A stretch of DNA of 64,000 nucleotides from Saxidomus purpurata (GCA_022818135.1 JAFMSR010000001.1:30871577-30935576); one strand, 5' to 3'. Numbered from the stretch's first letter, positions 49,131-60,680 are shown. Made by a program: numbers and translations. Notes: generated by a model not told the origin, from the letters alone.

Positions 49131-52100
49131 ATAATAAAATTTCCATAATTAGCGTTAGTGCCCTTTTTCCCCCCATGACGTCACTTCCAACATTAAGTGA
49201 GACAACTCGTACTGACTTAAAATTAGGAAAACAGGATTTACCAACATTTTTCCCCTGACGCCATTTGCAAAAAGCAGGGGGAGACCACTCTAACTTACTT
49301 AAAATGAGGAAAACCAGAGTTACCACCTATCTTATTCTGATGCCATGTGCAAAAAAGGGAAGACAACTCGTTCTCACCTTAAACAACGAAACTCAAAGTA
49401 ACCTCGCTTTGTTTATTTCACGCAATTTGAAAATTTAGGGGAGACTAGTACTGCTTAAAAATTATAAAACCGAAAGTTACTCCTTTATTTTCCCCTGACC
49501 CTTTTTGCAAAAATTAAAGGAGAGACCTCTTTCTTAAAGATAAAAAATCCAGAGTAACCTCCCTTTTCTACTCTCACGCCATTTGCAAAAATCAGAGGAA
49601 GACAACTCGTACTGACATTAGTTAGGAAAACCAAAGTTTCTTCCCTTTTCTTCCCTGACGCCATTTGTCAAAATCAGGAGGAGACAATTCGTTATGACAA
49701 TGAAATAGACAAACCAGAATTACCTCCCTTTTCTAATCTGATGAAATTTGCAAAATTCAGGGGAAACAACTCGTATTGACTTAAAATCAGGAAAAACAGA
49801 GTTACCTCTCTTAATTTCTCCAGGCAACATTTGCAAGTATCAGGGGGAGACAACTTGTGCTTACTTGGATAAGGAAAAACAGAGTTACTTCCCTTTTCTA
49901 ATCTGATGAAATTTGCAAAAATCAGGGGAAACTAATCGTTTTGACTTAAAATCAGGAAAAACAGAGTTACCTCTCTTAATTTCTCCAGGCAACATTTGCA
50001 AGTATCAGGGGGAGACAACTTGTGCTTACTTGGATAAGGAAAAACAGAGTTACTTCCCTTTTCTGATCCTGACGCCTTTTCCAAAAATCATAGCAGACAA
50101 CTCGTTTTGACATAAAATATGAAAAGCAGAACCACCTTCCTTTTTTGTCCGGACACCATTGGAAAAAATCAGGGGATACCACTCTTTATGACTTTGAATA
50201 AGGAAAACCAGAGTTTCCTCCCTATTCTGTCCTAACGCCATTTTCAAAAATCAGGGGGAGACAACTCGTACTGACTTAAATTAGAAAAAACAGAGTAACC
50301 TCCCTCTTTTCCCTTATCTCCATTAAGAAACATTAGGGAACACCACTCTATCTGACTTTGAATAAGGAAATCCAGAGTAACTTTTGTTCCCTCATGCCAT
50401 TTGCAAAAATCAGGGGAAAAAACTCGTGCTGACATATTAAGGAAAAGCAGAGTTTTCCTCCTTTTTCTCCAGTTACCTCCTTTTATCTTCTGATGCCATT
50501 TGTAAAATCAGGGGAGACAAGTACTGATTTAAATAGGGAAAAACAGAGTAACCTGCCTTCTTCTCCATTGCAAAAATCAAGGGGAAAAACTCGTGCTGAC
50601 TAAAAATAAGGATAAGCAGAGTTACTTCCCTTTTTTCCTTCTGCCATTTGAAAAAATCAGGGAAGACATCTTTCATTTTCTTCATCTAAGAAGATCAGAG
50701 TTTTCTCCCCTTTCTGTCCTGACTCCATTTACAAAAGTCTGGGGAGGCATCTCGTACTGATTAATTTTAGGAAAACAGAGTCTATTTCTTTTTTCCTCTG
50801 ACGCTATTTGTAAAAATCAGGGGGGGGGGAAATCTCGTGCTGACAAAAGAAGGAAAACAGAGCAACCTCCCTTTTTTCTCCTGACTCGTTCTGACTTTGA
50901 ATTAGGAAGTTCAAAGTTATCCCCCTTTTCTGTCACCTTTTGCAAAAAATAAGAGTGACATTTCGTACTGATTAAATTTAGGAAAATCAGAGTTACTTCC
51001 AGTTTTCCCTGACGCCATTTGCAAAAATCGGAGGTAAACAACTCGTGCTGACAAAAATAAGGAAAAGTAGAATTACTTCCCTTTTTCCTCCTGACGCCAT
51101 TTGTTTAAAGCGGGGGCGGGAGAGATAACTCGTGCTGACAAAAATAATGAAAACAGAGTAACTTCTGTTTTATTCTCCTGACTCGATTTGTAGAATTCAA
51201 GGGAGACAGATTGCATTGACTTGAATTAGCAGAAGCAGAGTTACTTCCCTTTTTCCCCTGACGCCAGTTGTATTGATCAGGGGAGAAAACTCGTGCTGAC
51301 TTTAAATAAGGAAAAGCAGAGTAACCTTTCTTTTTCTCCTGACGCAATTTGCAAAAATCAGGTGACGCAACTTGCATTGACTTAAATAAGGAAAAGCAGA
51401 GTAACTTCCCTTTTTTGTCTTGACGCCATTTTCAAAAATCAGGGGACACAACTCGTATTGACTTAAATAAGGAAAAGCAGAGTTACTTCCTTTTTTCCCC
51501 TGTCGCCATTTGTAAAAAATCAGGGGGAGACAACTCGTGGGGAATAAAATAAGAAAAATATAGTTACTTCCCCTTTCAAAATCAGGGGGGACATTATGCA
51601 TTGACTTAAATAAGGAAGAGAAGAGTAACCTCCCTCTTTTTTCTCTTTAAGCCAATTGCAAAAATCAAGGGGAGACAATTCGTTCTGACTTATATAAGAA
51701 AAAACAGAGTAACCTCCCTTTTTCTCCTGATGCCATCTGCAAAAGTCCTGGGAGACAAAGCATACTGACTTGAATAAGGAATAACAGAGTTATCTTCCTT
51801 TTTTCCCCCTGACGCTATTGAAAAAATCAGAGGACACAACTCGTGCTGACTTACGTTAGGAAAACCAGATTTACTTCCTTTACTGTCCTGAGGCCATTTG
51901 CAAAAGTCAGGGGAGATCACTCGTATTAGCTTTAATTAGGAAAATATAGTTACCTCCCTCTTTATCCGTGACACCATTAGCAAAAATCAGGGGAGACAAC
52001 CCATGCTAACTTAAATTAGTAAAACCAGAGTTACTTCCATCTTCTGATGCCATTTGCAAAAATCAGGAGAGATAACTCGTATTAACTTAAATTAGGAAAA

Positions 52101-52690
52101 GCAGATTCATCTTTTTCTTTCTTGACGTCATTTGCAAAAATCAGAGGAGACAACTCGCACTGACTTAAATAAGAAACCCAGAGTTCCCTCCTTTTTTCCC
52201 CTGACACCATTTGCAAAAATCAGGGAAGCTTACTCGTGCTGATTTTAAATCAGGAAAACCAGGTTTACTTCCCTTTTTTTCCCTGACGCAATTTGCAAAA
52301 ATCAGGGGACACAACTCGTTCTGACTTTGAATAAGGAGTACCAGAGTTACCTCCCTTTTCTGTCCTGACTACATGAACAGAAATCCTGTGAGACAACTGT
52401 AGCTGACTAAGTTTAGGAAAAGCAGAGTTACTTCCCTTTTTTCCCCCTGGTGTCATTTGTAGAAATCCGGGGAGACAACTCGTTCTGACTTAATTAGGAA
52501 GACCAGAGTTACCTCCCCTTTCTGTCTTGACCAGAAATCCTGTGAGACAACTCGTGCCGACTTTATTTAGGAAGAGCAGAGTTAATTCCCTTTCCTCCCC
52601 CTGACGCCATTAGCAAAAATCACAACTCGCATTGACTTTATTAGAACATGCAGAGTTACTTCACTTTTTCGTCTGACGCCATTTGTAAAT
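49130..52690 (+). repeat. degenerate tandem array of about 80-90-bp units
   Basis: The phrase order CTGACGCCATTTGC, AAAAATCAGGGGAGACAACT, CGTACTGACTTAAAT, AGGAAAA.CAGAGTTAC, CTCCCTTTTT recurs about forty times. Copies vary in length and sequence, and none of the many short minus-strand frames is constant. The last clear copy is near 52680. Confidence 0.85.
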
Positions 52691-53294
52691 ATAAGGTGTT
52701 GTATTGTTTCCATGCTGATTTTATTTATTGATTATTGCCGTTGCACAGTGTTGTTCTCAGTTTCGCGCTTCGCTAATGATATTCAGACAGGCCAATGTTA
52801 GATGCTCAAATATAATCTTGGATCAATCAACTGTTTTCTAAGCTTTCAGTTTTCTTTTTTGCTATTCGCAATCGGTCAGTTCATTAACTGAAAACTTCTG
52901 CGTGAGGTATCATTGTATATAGTAAACTTCGCTCTGCAGATGCAATAAAGTAATAATCACTCTGCAGATGCAATTAAGTAATAATATGAGCAATGTTGCC
53001 GATTATCTAGTGTTAGAGTCTGCCCTATGGGTTTGTGCCTTATCCTTGGTATTCATAGCTGAATGAAAGTGCAAAGTTAATAATGCATTTAATAACAGTT
53101 AAAGGATAGTGCGGGTTCAAATACAATATGCGTTGTCTAAGAAATTCAAAGCATGTGAACGTTTATTTATACACATTCATCTTTAGAAACTGTCAGTGTT
53201 TTAGACATTGTTATATTATTTGACCTCGTCTACATATATAAGTATATTACATATTTAAGTATATTTGTACATTACTAAAACTACTAAACATATA
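52691..53294. other. gene-free AT-rich stretch
   Basis: Nothing supported beyond a small direct repeat of CTCTGCAGATGCAAT near 52932 and 52960. Confidence 0.4.
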
Positions 53295-53739
53295 CACTAA
53301 ACAAAACTTCTAAGGCGCCACCTGCCTTTTTCCTTCTTTATTTAATTACCGAGAGTCCCCATTTATGTCCTCTTATTTTTAGCTATCGCTGCACGAACGA
53401 CATCATATCTTGCAATTATGAAGACATTGGCAGATACTTCTGTTATATCAAATTTCAAAATGATTGAGTGGTTTTCCCAAGGAAGAGCATCAAGGCAAAA
53501 ACACATGTTAAATCTACGGAGGTTTAAACGTTAAAGTAAAATTCTCTGCCACATGATTTGTGCCACTCGATCTTTATGAAATTCGTGTGACTGAAGTATC
53601 TACCTAGTGTCTTCATAAATGCAAGATATGATAGACTTCGTGCGCCAAAAGCTAAAAATAAGCTGGCAGATATTGGAAGGGCTGGTAGTTAAATAAAGAA
53701 GGAAAAAGGCAGGTGGCGCCTTAGAAGTTTTGTTTAGTG
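53295..53739. mobile_element. MITE with long terminal inverted repeats (445 bp)
   Basis: The ends CACTAAACAAAACTTCTAAG and its complement extend through AAGGCGCCACCTGCC, TTTTTCCTTCTTTATTTAA, about 50 bp in all. CATATA flanks both sides (53289-53294 and 53740-53745). An internal pair of sub-repeats (GCAAGATATGAT and its complement) also pairs. No coding capacity. Confidence 0.85.
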
Positions 53740-53750
53740 CATATACTTAA

Positions 53751-54678
53751 GGGGGGTCACTGGTGAGGTTTTGGATTTGTGCACTTCCGGAAATTTACAT
53801 TTGTTGTATTTCAAAAATTGTGAGTTAACTGGAAAAAACAATTAGGTAGTAGTGAACTTAGGCACAAAAGGAATATTTTAGCGTAAAAAAATTGAACATT
53901 TTTGAGAAAAAATATTTTGACCTCACATTTGGTGACTAAATTGACAAATTTTGTCATATGCCAAAAATGGGAGTAGGGGTACAAAAATAGTCATTTCTCA
54001 AAAACCATTTAAGATATTTACATAATTCAAACTGTATTATAAGAAGAATTGTTAGGATATAAAAGTTCATTAATAACTAGCTTCTTTTACAGTTTTTTGT
54101 TACAGACATATGCCGTCATATCCAAAGCTCGCCGAAATCTAATAAACACATTTTTTGTCAGTTTTTATTGAATTTCTTTCTTATATGCACATTGACCCCT
54201 ATTTTTTATTTTTGCATTCTAAAACAAAGGTTTTAATCAAACTGCAGACAAAATATCTGAAAAAGCTTGTTACTCCTTTATCATGAAATATTCATTTATC
54301 AAAAATTGAAAAAATGAATTTTAGTAAAGTGGATGGGGTAATAATAAGGAGCGTGATATTTATTCAGATGATGATAGAAATACCACTATCTCTAATTTTT
54401 CATCCTAAAGTATAATATACTACATAAGAAAAGATTAGAAAGTGATATCCATTCTGAAACATACACCACATACATAAACGTTTATAATACCATAATTCTA
54501 GCTAATTCTGCATTAAGCACCTTGATCTGATAGTGTATCACTAAATATTAATATTGCGAAAAAGTTAAGTCATTGACCCATCATTATTTTTCCAGAAATT
54601 AACTAACAAAATGTTAGTCTTCATAAAAAACAGGGTCAATAAATTTCTTGTTATTTTGAATTTCAGCAGTGACCCCCC
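53751..54678 (-). mobile_element. TTAA-flanked element, copy B (928 bp, complete)
   Basis: TTAA at 53747-53750 and 54679-54682 flanks GGGGGGTCACTG and CAGTGACCCCCC terminal inverted repeats. It aligns in reverse to copy A at 1583-2860 and lacks the insertion present there. No transposase. Confidence 0.8.
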
Positions 54679-54682
54679 TTAA

Positions 54683-55215
54683 GGACAAAAGTTCTGTCCG
54701 GTTCAAAATTGTTTAATTAAATTTTAATTGTACATTGTTTTTAATTTTTTATTTTCAAATTTATATTTTGAGACTACTTGCTACATTACAAGGTGTTAAG
54801 AATTTTACACAAAACATTCAATCAACCGTGACGGTATAAACCATGTATTTCACATTTATCTAAATTTTATGTACATGAAGCTTATAATCACCAAAATTCC
54901 AAGTGATTTTTGTTACCAAAGGATATTCCTATTGAAAGACGTAAAAATTTAGACAAATACTCAACATATGTTGTTATTACGAAGCTTTCGAGATAGCAAC
55001 ATTTGCACGTTATATTTCGGCTGGAGGACAGTGAGCATACACCACATGTGTCACGTGCGTTATATGCACACGAACATTCTATTCGACGTCACGAATATTG
55101 AAAATGTGTAAATTGACTCGAAAATGATGATATTCTTATGCTTTTCTAATTATGAACAAAATATCCAATTTCAGTTTTTATATTTCTTTAATTATACCGG
55201 ACAGAACTTTTGTCC
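54683..55215. mobile_element. TTAA-flanked element with 19-bp terminal inverted repeats
   Basis: GGACAAAAGTTCTGTCCGG at 54683-54701 and CCGGACAGAACTTTTGTCC at 55197-55215 are exact complements. TTAA lies on each side (54679-54682, shared with copy B, and 55216-55219). The ends differ from copy B, so it is another family. The 533-bp body is non-coding. Confidence 0.85.
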
Positions 55216-55256
55216 TTAAGTATATATATCTGGAAACAGCTAGAAAACAGAACTAT

Positions 55257-55262
55257 TTTAAT
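55257..55262 (-). other. candidate polyadenylation signal of the lectin gene
   Basis: ATTAAA on the minus strand, about 125 bases after the lectin stop codon. It is a common variant signal; assignment is inference. Confidence 0.25.
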
Positions 55263-55385
55263 ATATTACTATATCTCATATGAATAAGCTTAAGTAAAAA
55301 ATCTGATAAACTCTGGTTCCGTTACATGTATGGTAATACGATAAAAAAAACACATTCATGTAATTCAAACAAAAACATCTGAAAC

Positions 55386-55618
55386 CTATAAAGATTTTTC
55401 GCAGATTGTTGGTACAATGTCTGAGCAGTAATCGTCAGCCCACTGGTAATTGTAGCCACTGTAGCCCACAAACACGGCACATTGCTCCGAATTATTAAAA
55501 CCGTCCGAGGGTTCCGTATAGTGGAAATCGAAAAGTGTCACCAGATCATTTGTTCCGTAATAACGCCATACTCCATTGTGTACGCTGTCAGTCATCCCCA
55601 TAAAACAATGAACGTTGA
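55386..55618 (-). CDS. lectin gene exon 4: C-terminal half of C-type lectin-like domain
   Basis: The acceptor ATATTTACAG is followed by 233 bases to TAG (55386-55388). A plus TC restores Ile. Contains F-M-G-M-T-D, V-W-R-Y-Y-G, Y-T-E-P-S-D-G, E-Q-C, Q-W-A-D-D-Y-C and P-T-I-C-E-K. An extra cysteine (171) precedes F-M-G-M. Confidence 0.9.
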
Positions 55619-58600
55619 CTGTAAATATTGATTTATTTCTAGGTTTTGATATGGACGAAAAAAGAATTATACAATTAAAGCAAATAAATTGTGGACTAAA
55701 CAGGCATTTTTATAATGGCACATATTTTAGTTATTTAAAGTGGGATAATGCGCATTTTTAACGTAAATAAGTGTGTGTAAAAAAGGGTAGAGGAAAAATA
55801 GCTTTTAACCCAACACACCAAACTTTTCCTGCTACCAGTACGAAATAATAGCATTCCGAATATTACTTTTCCTATTTTGACTCGGGCAGTCTTTTAAAAA
55901 ACAATTGCATGCAGGAGTTGCTTCCCTTCTACTGCCGAAATCTCTACCAACAACAACAACACAAGGGAGATCACTGCGAAGAAATGCACTATTATTTTAT
56001 AAGTCCGAATTTTTTATATTTCTAAAGCACCAACTTCAAATATTAATGCGGCATTATGATCATTTAAATGCACAGCAACCGAAAATTGCTTTTATAAAAC
56101 TGTCACCAAAATACACTATGTGCAGTAAGATGCGCATAATGTCACTTTAATACATACATCATTTATAAAATAGTAAGGCATCAGGAAACTGGTCACTTTA
56201 ATAGCAATAAATTTTATTTAAAAATTTATATTTTTAGCTATAAACAAACGGCAAATAATTAATACTGACTGCATGATTTTCGTTTATGCTTACTGGCAAG
56301 TATTGTCCACATGAATTGTTTGCGTACTAATAAATATGTTGTGTTTGTGTGTATATTTACATGACTTGTTTATTTACTTGCTAATATTTTTGTTGTACTA
56401 TCATTTAAGCATCACTAACAAACATGTGTCGCTTTTGTGCATTGAGCGTGTGCTAACTTACTTGAAGCATTTGCGAGGTAGGTTTTAAGAAATTCATTTT
56501 CTTCCAGAGTCTCTACGTACACAGGATGAGCATTGTTGGTCTCACAATAGTTCTGTACAAAATTTAAAAAAAATGAAACAAATAAAATAGAACACAGTTA
56601 ATATTCGTAATGTAAAATACTGCTGAAATATGAAGTTACAAAAATATATTTTTATGCTTGTTGCAGTACATTGTTTCGCTAAATTGAAAGGCCTAATTAT
56701 GTTCAATTTGTAAGTTATTTAGTTTATTTAAGTCTCATCCAATATATGTGCATATTTTACAAACATATAAATAAAAACATATAAACAAAATGCAATTGGC
56801 CATTTTATGTAAAAATGACAAGAGACTATTATTATCAGTAGATATCTTTTTACTGATAATTAGTTTCAAAGTATATAATTATTGTAAAAGAGACACCAGT
56901 GGTGCAAAGATCGAGTGGTTAACGCTGTGGACTACCAATCCGGAGGTCCCCGGTTGGAATCCCGGCCGGGGCACTGGAAATTTCAGAAACGCTTTTCAGT
57001 ATTTCCCACCCATCTAGAGATGAACTGGTTAGACACCCAGAAGTAGTATCAAGTGTATCGGTGCTAAACACCGAGCATGTAAAAGAACCAAGCGGTCTAT
57101 TCCTAAAAGGAGCTAGTGTCTTGTACCCAGATTTCCTTGTATTTGCATCTGTCTCTCTTTAACCTGCACCCAGAAGTCTTGGCAAGTTCACCCAGGGAGA
57201 AGTCCCAGGGTCGGCCGGGACTTATAAACATTCAAAGAAAAATGAAATAAAAGAGACACTTAGTATGTTACTTTTACTCGAAGCACTTATGATAACAAAA
57301 GATTTATCTAACTGACAAAATAACCACAATTTAAACAAAACCGAACCATTCCTTATGTGCTTTGTTGATTTAAGTACATTTTATAAAAAACGCAAACACT
57401 CTATGATACTTAGAACAATTTTCAACAAAATACTTACAACTCCATCCATAAAGTTTCCCTGTGGACTTAATGTGTAACAAGACCCTCGGAAATGTGTCCA
57501 GCCATCGTTACAAGCTAAAACGTTCATGTTGAATTAACTTGAAACATGTATTTTATACTATCTAAATGGATAACTTTACTATAACTTCAGTGATGTCACA
57601 TAGTAGGAATCATTACAGAAGACATTTTGTTATATTTTCAATCCTATTTTAGCAGTAAGATCCAACGCCTGTTGGTTTATGACCTCTTCTTGGTGACCTA
57701 ATTAGTAAGTCGTTATTTGTCTGTCAGACAAAACGAAATGCACTTCAGGGTAGGAAAACAGTGATATTACATCTGGTATTTCTTGGACAGTAAAGCACGT
57801 CATAAGGTGTGTCTTTTCAACAAAACATTAAGAAAACGTTAACAGTAGACAGAATCTTAGCCCTTAATTTCTCCCCGAGAAAAATGTTTTCCCCTAAAAA
57901 ATGACTTTAACATAGCATAACTTTAACAAGAAAGCTAAAATGTTTAAAATAAAAAAATGTTTGAATATATTATATTTTATATATTGAGCATTTCATGAAT
58001 GTTAAAGCCAACAAACAGTAGTTATTTCAAAGAATAAACATTAAACAATGAATCAAAATATTTCCCCGAAATGTGTTGTATACTTTATTATATACTTTCA
58101 TATTGCCCCGCTCACTTTGCCTTAGAGAGTTCGTTCAGTATTCTACGGTACTGCACGTTGGCAAGGAATGATACTGAACGTTGGCAAGGGGGGCAGTATT
58201 AGCGATCAGCTGTACGGACTATTTTATTTGTTTGGAAACATCGTTTTAAGGAGGTTTATATGTGGTAGTTTGACATTTTTTTACAATTGAATAAACTATG
58301 GTCTTAAAATGAAATGGAAACTTGCATCATCGTTTCAAAACTGTGGATTATCACTTTTATTTCGCTGAGAAAACTCTATAATTCACTGAAAAACATAAAA
58401 TAAAATGATGTACTACTACGAGTTAAATATAGTTCGGGATATAATTCAAAGAAAATGACGTGTAAGAATCAAAACCATGAATATGTGCCAATTTTTTATC
58501 TTTAAATAAAATATAGTCACTCGTTCGCATACGAAAAATAAATTACACATGGCATGCATACATGGTCAAATAGTACGCTAGTTGTCTTAGAAATTTGAAG

Positions 58601-60680
58601 ATTCATTTATTGTTTTTTGGTAACAGAATGTCATTTTTTCATATTCAATATGAAAGTATATAATAAAAAGGTTATTGAACTTGTATGGTGAAATATTACT
58701 TGGAACTCGTTGATATGGCGGGAACAACTCGCAAGCTCGTTGTTCCCGCCAAATCAACTCGTTCCAAGTAATATTTCACCATACAAGTTCAATAACCTAT
58801 AATACAGCCTAAATAGCGCCTCTTTCATGCTGCTAGCTAACAAAATTCAATTTCCACCAGTTCCTCAATACTTTGCTTTACTTGAGTCTTCATCTAAGAC
58901 AACTGCCCATCGACATGCATGTACTTTAATATCACATTGATATAAAAACTTTGTTTAACTGTTACTGTACCGATCTGTACTGCCGTAATTTGCGCGTCAA
59001 TTTTTAGAATTAGACTAGCAGCACATGAAAAGTTCAAATGCTTGCGTAGATATTGATTATTGTTGAATAAAACAAATTGTTTTTGAATTACAAAAACGAT
59101 ATTTCTGGATAAAACACTCGTCGGTCTGTGTGTTATTTTTAGACAAACGGCAGTTTAGATGAACAATCTAAGGGGCCATCTAAAGCCAAACCCTAAGATA
59201 CAAATTCATTTCTATAACATACAAAATGCCTATTTTATGCAGAAATGTGATTTATTTTTACCAGAAAACTTCATTATTTATTTAAGAAATAATAAATGCG
59301 TCTTTACTTTTTTTCAGGATAATACGATGCGTAGTAATTAAATCACGAAGCGTGCCATGAGTAATTTATTTTTCGTATCCGAACGAGTGACTATATTTTA
59401 TTTAAAGATAAAAAATTGGCACATATTCATGGTTTTGATTCTTACACGTCATTTTCTTTGAATTATATCCGCCATGGCGCAGTGGTAGCGTGTTCACCTC
59501 AGGATCGAAGGGCCCCGGGTTCGATCCCTACCATCGCCATGTCGCAGGCAGTTTAACCATAAAAGACACAATTAATTCCACATTGCCTCGCTCTCTTCGG
59601 GTTGATTCCACCTGGAATGAGTCTCGAGAGCGATTAATATAAGTTGTAAGAACTTGTTTCGCAATCGAGAATAAATAAATTAGTATAAACTAATTATATC
59701 CCGAACTATATTCAACTCGTAGTAGTACATCATTTTACTTTATGTTTTTCAGTGAATTATAGAGTTTTCTCAGCGAAATAAAAGTGATAATCCACAGTTT
59801 TGAAACAGTGGATTACCATTTTTATTTTTCACTGTTTTTGCAATCTTTAACCCGGATTTACGTCAAAAAGTATACCGAGCGTAATTAATGCTGGAAACCA
59901 TGCGACGATTGACGTCGTTTAAATGACGTCATTTGCGCTATGTTTTCTGACGACGTTTCCCGCGATTTTCGACATTTTATAGAAACAAACTCAATAAAAG
60001 TAGCGTTTTAATCATTAAATAAACAGAAAAATTGTTGGTATCGGTGTAAGATCACGTTAATTTCACTCGTGAACACCAAAAGTTGTTATTTCATTCGTGG
60101 CTTCGCCACTCGTGAAAATATCTCTTTTGGTGCCCACTCGGTGAAATTATAACGTGATCTTCCAACGAAACCAACAATTATCCTCTATGTAACTTTAAAA
60201 CGCGACACGTCGTCCTTGGATGTAAAATAAAATACAACAATTTCCCTGTATATTTATATAGTAAACACAGCCACTCGTGTTAGAACAACATACATTTTTA
60301 AATAGTTTTAAAGAATACAATAAAACAAATTTCTTACACGTTTGCGTTTTCTGAAAATGTATAAATCCCGGTGATTGCAATGGCATACTTGCCGGCGTAT
60401 ACCGTGCTGTACATCCCCTGCATTGCCCTTCTTGTTTATTGTAGAACATCGTTTGACATGCATCATCCTCTACACAAATTAAGACACATCTAAACACATC
60501 CCAAACTCTTGTAGAAATCAACAAGTCCTTTGCCAAGCATGTGTAGTCACGGAGAGCAATTTTTTGCTTCAGTTTTGTTATTCGAACCGTTCTTTTGGCG
60601 ACCGTAGCTGTGGAATTTAACATCATAAGAAGAGTTAAAAAATATAAAAACCCTGTTGAGAATTTCATAATTCGTGTCAT
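55386..60680 (-). CDS. secreted PAN/apple-like plus C-type lectin-like protein (four exons)
   Basis: Joining 60680/60668-60338, 57514-57438, 56552-56462 and 55618-55386 gives an open frame of 243 residues from the M at 60668 (247 from 60680). Every intron starts GT, ends AG and keeps phase (1, 0, 1). Residues 1-24 form a signal peptide (hydrophobic core F-L-Y-F-L-T-L-L). Residues 40-110 carry six cysteines (44, 61, 65, 71, 83, 86) in a PAN/apple-like layout. A long-form C-type lectin-like domain follows: C112-N-D-G-W, G-S-C123-Y, C139, C213, W-A-D-D-Y-C231 and C239-E-K at the end. The WIGL position reads F-M-G-M, the EPN position reads E-P-S (202-204) and WND reads W-A-D (226-228), so classical calcium-dependent sugar binding is uncertain. 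The protein should be extracellular. A role in recognition or immunity is inference from the family. Confidence 0.85.
55619..56461 (-). other. intron 3 of the lectin gene
   Basis: AT-rich, 843 bases, phase 1. No repeat or second gene seen; the plus-strand frame at 55905-56150 is unsupported. Confidence 0.6.
56462..56552 (-). CDS. lectin gene exon 3: middle of C-type lectin-like domain
   Basis: The acceptor TTTTGTACAG and donor GTAAGT bound 91 bases. It codes N-Y-C-E then a V-Y-V-E-T-L-E-E-N-E-F-L stretch, matching the domain's C...L..I.S..E..F helix. Ends in phase 1. Confidence 0.85.
56897..57248 (+). mobile_element. tRNA-derived SINE in lectin intron 2, with 11-bp target duplication
   Basis: AAAAGAGACAC flanks both sides (56886-56896 and 57249-57259). 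The head has GATCGAGTGGTTAACGC (A-box/D-arm) and CCGGTTGGAATCCCGG (diverged B-box), with CAGTG/CACTG ends. The core shares GAGCATGTAAAAGAACC with the SINE at 32713. It is antisense to the lectin gene. Confidence 0.85.
57438..57514 (-). CDS. lectin gene exon 2: start of C-type lectin-like domain
   Basis: The acceptor CGTTTTAG is followed by 77 bases and a GTAAGT donor. T from exon 1 plus CT gives Ser, then C-N-D-G-W and G-S-C-Y, the usual opening of long-form C-type lectin domains. Ends in phase 0. Confidence 0.85.
57515..58331 (-). other. intron 1 of the lectin gene, 3' part
   Basis: No gene. A weak inverted pair (ATTGCCCC..TTTGCC..TTCAGTATT against GGCAAGGGGGGCAGTATT, about 58103-58200) resembles the hairpins nearby. 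Confidence 0.4.
58669..58798. repeat. long palindrome (hairpin) in the foldback loop
   Basis: Arms of about 60 bp starting AGGTTATTGAACTTGTATGG pair almost fully; the tip is AACTCGCAAGCTCGTT. Confidence 0.9.
59470..59691 (+). mobile_element. tRNA-derived SINE nested in the right foldback arm
   Basis: AATTATATC lies at 59461-59469 and 59692-59700. The head has GGCGCAGTGGTAGCGTG (A-box) and GGGTTCGATCCC (B-box). The tail matches 8880-9122. The left foldback arm holds the uninterrupted target, so insertion and target duplication are proven internally. Confidence 0.9.
59807..60337 (-). other. lectin intron 1, 5' part, including a hairpin
   Basis: Contains AAATGACGTCATTT near 59915 and the palindrome 60030-60179. 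No gene. Confidence 0.5.
60030..60179. repeat. long palindrome (hairpin) in lectin intron 1
   Basis: Arms of about 70 bp with mismatches starting AATTGTTGG and ending CCAACAATT; the tip is CGTGGCTTCGCCACTCG. Confidence 0.85.
60338..60680 (-). CDS. lectin gene exon 1: signal peptide and PAN/apple-like region
   Basis: Start candidates are ATG at 60680 (M-T-R-I-M) and 60668; the latter opens directly into the signal peptide and is preferred. The donor GTAAGA lies at 60337 in phase 1. The frame remains open upstream to 60866 but lacks signal-like sequence, and downstream it runs into the intron. Confidence 0.8.

Larger units (their letters stand above)
58332..59806. mobile_element. foldback element with 225-bp inverted arms, in lectin intron 1
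   Basis: The left arm 58332-58556 is complementary to 59352-59806 once the SINE and one target copy are removed (224 bp remain). Paired blocks include GTTTCAAAACTGTGGATTAT, TACGAGTTAAATATAGTTCG and AAAATGACGTGTAAGAATCA. The loop of about 800 bp holds a second palindrome (58669-58798) and no convincing gene. Flanking target duplication was not identified. Confidence 0.8.

Noticed and set aside
49130..52690. A CRISPR-like array or a repetitive protein on the minus strand
   Set aside because: Units are degenerate tandem copies without unique spacers in a eukaryotic genome, and minus-strand frames are interrupted and inconsistent.
46748..55215. Autonomous piggyBac transposase in one of the TTAA elements
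   Set aside because: No long frame or transposase motif in any of them; they are non-autonomous, and the TTAA link is inference only.
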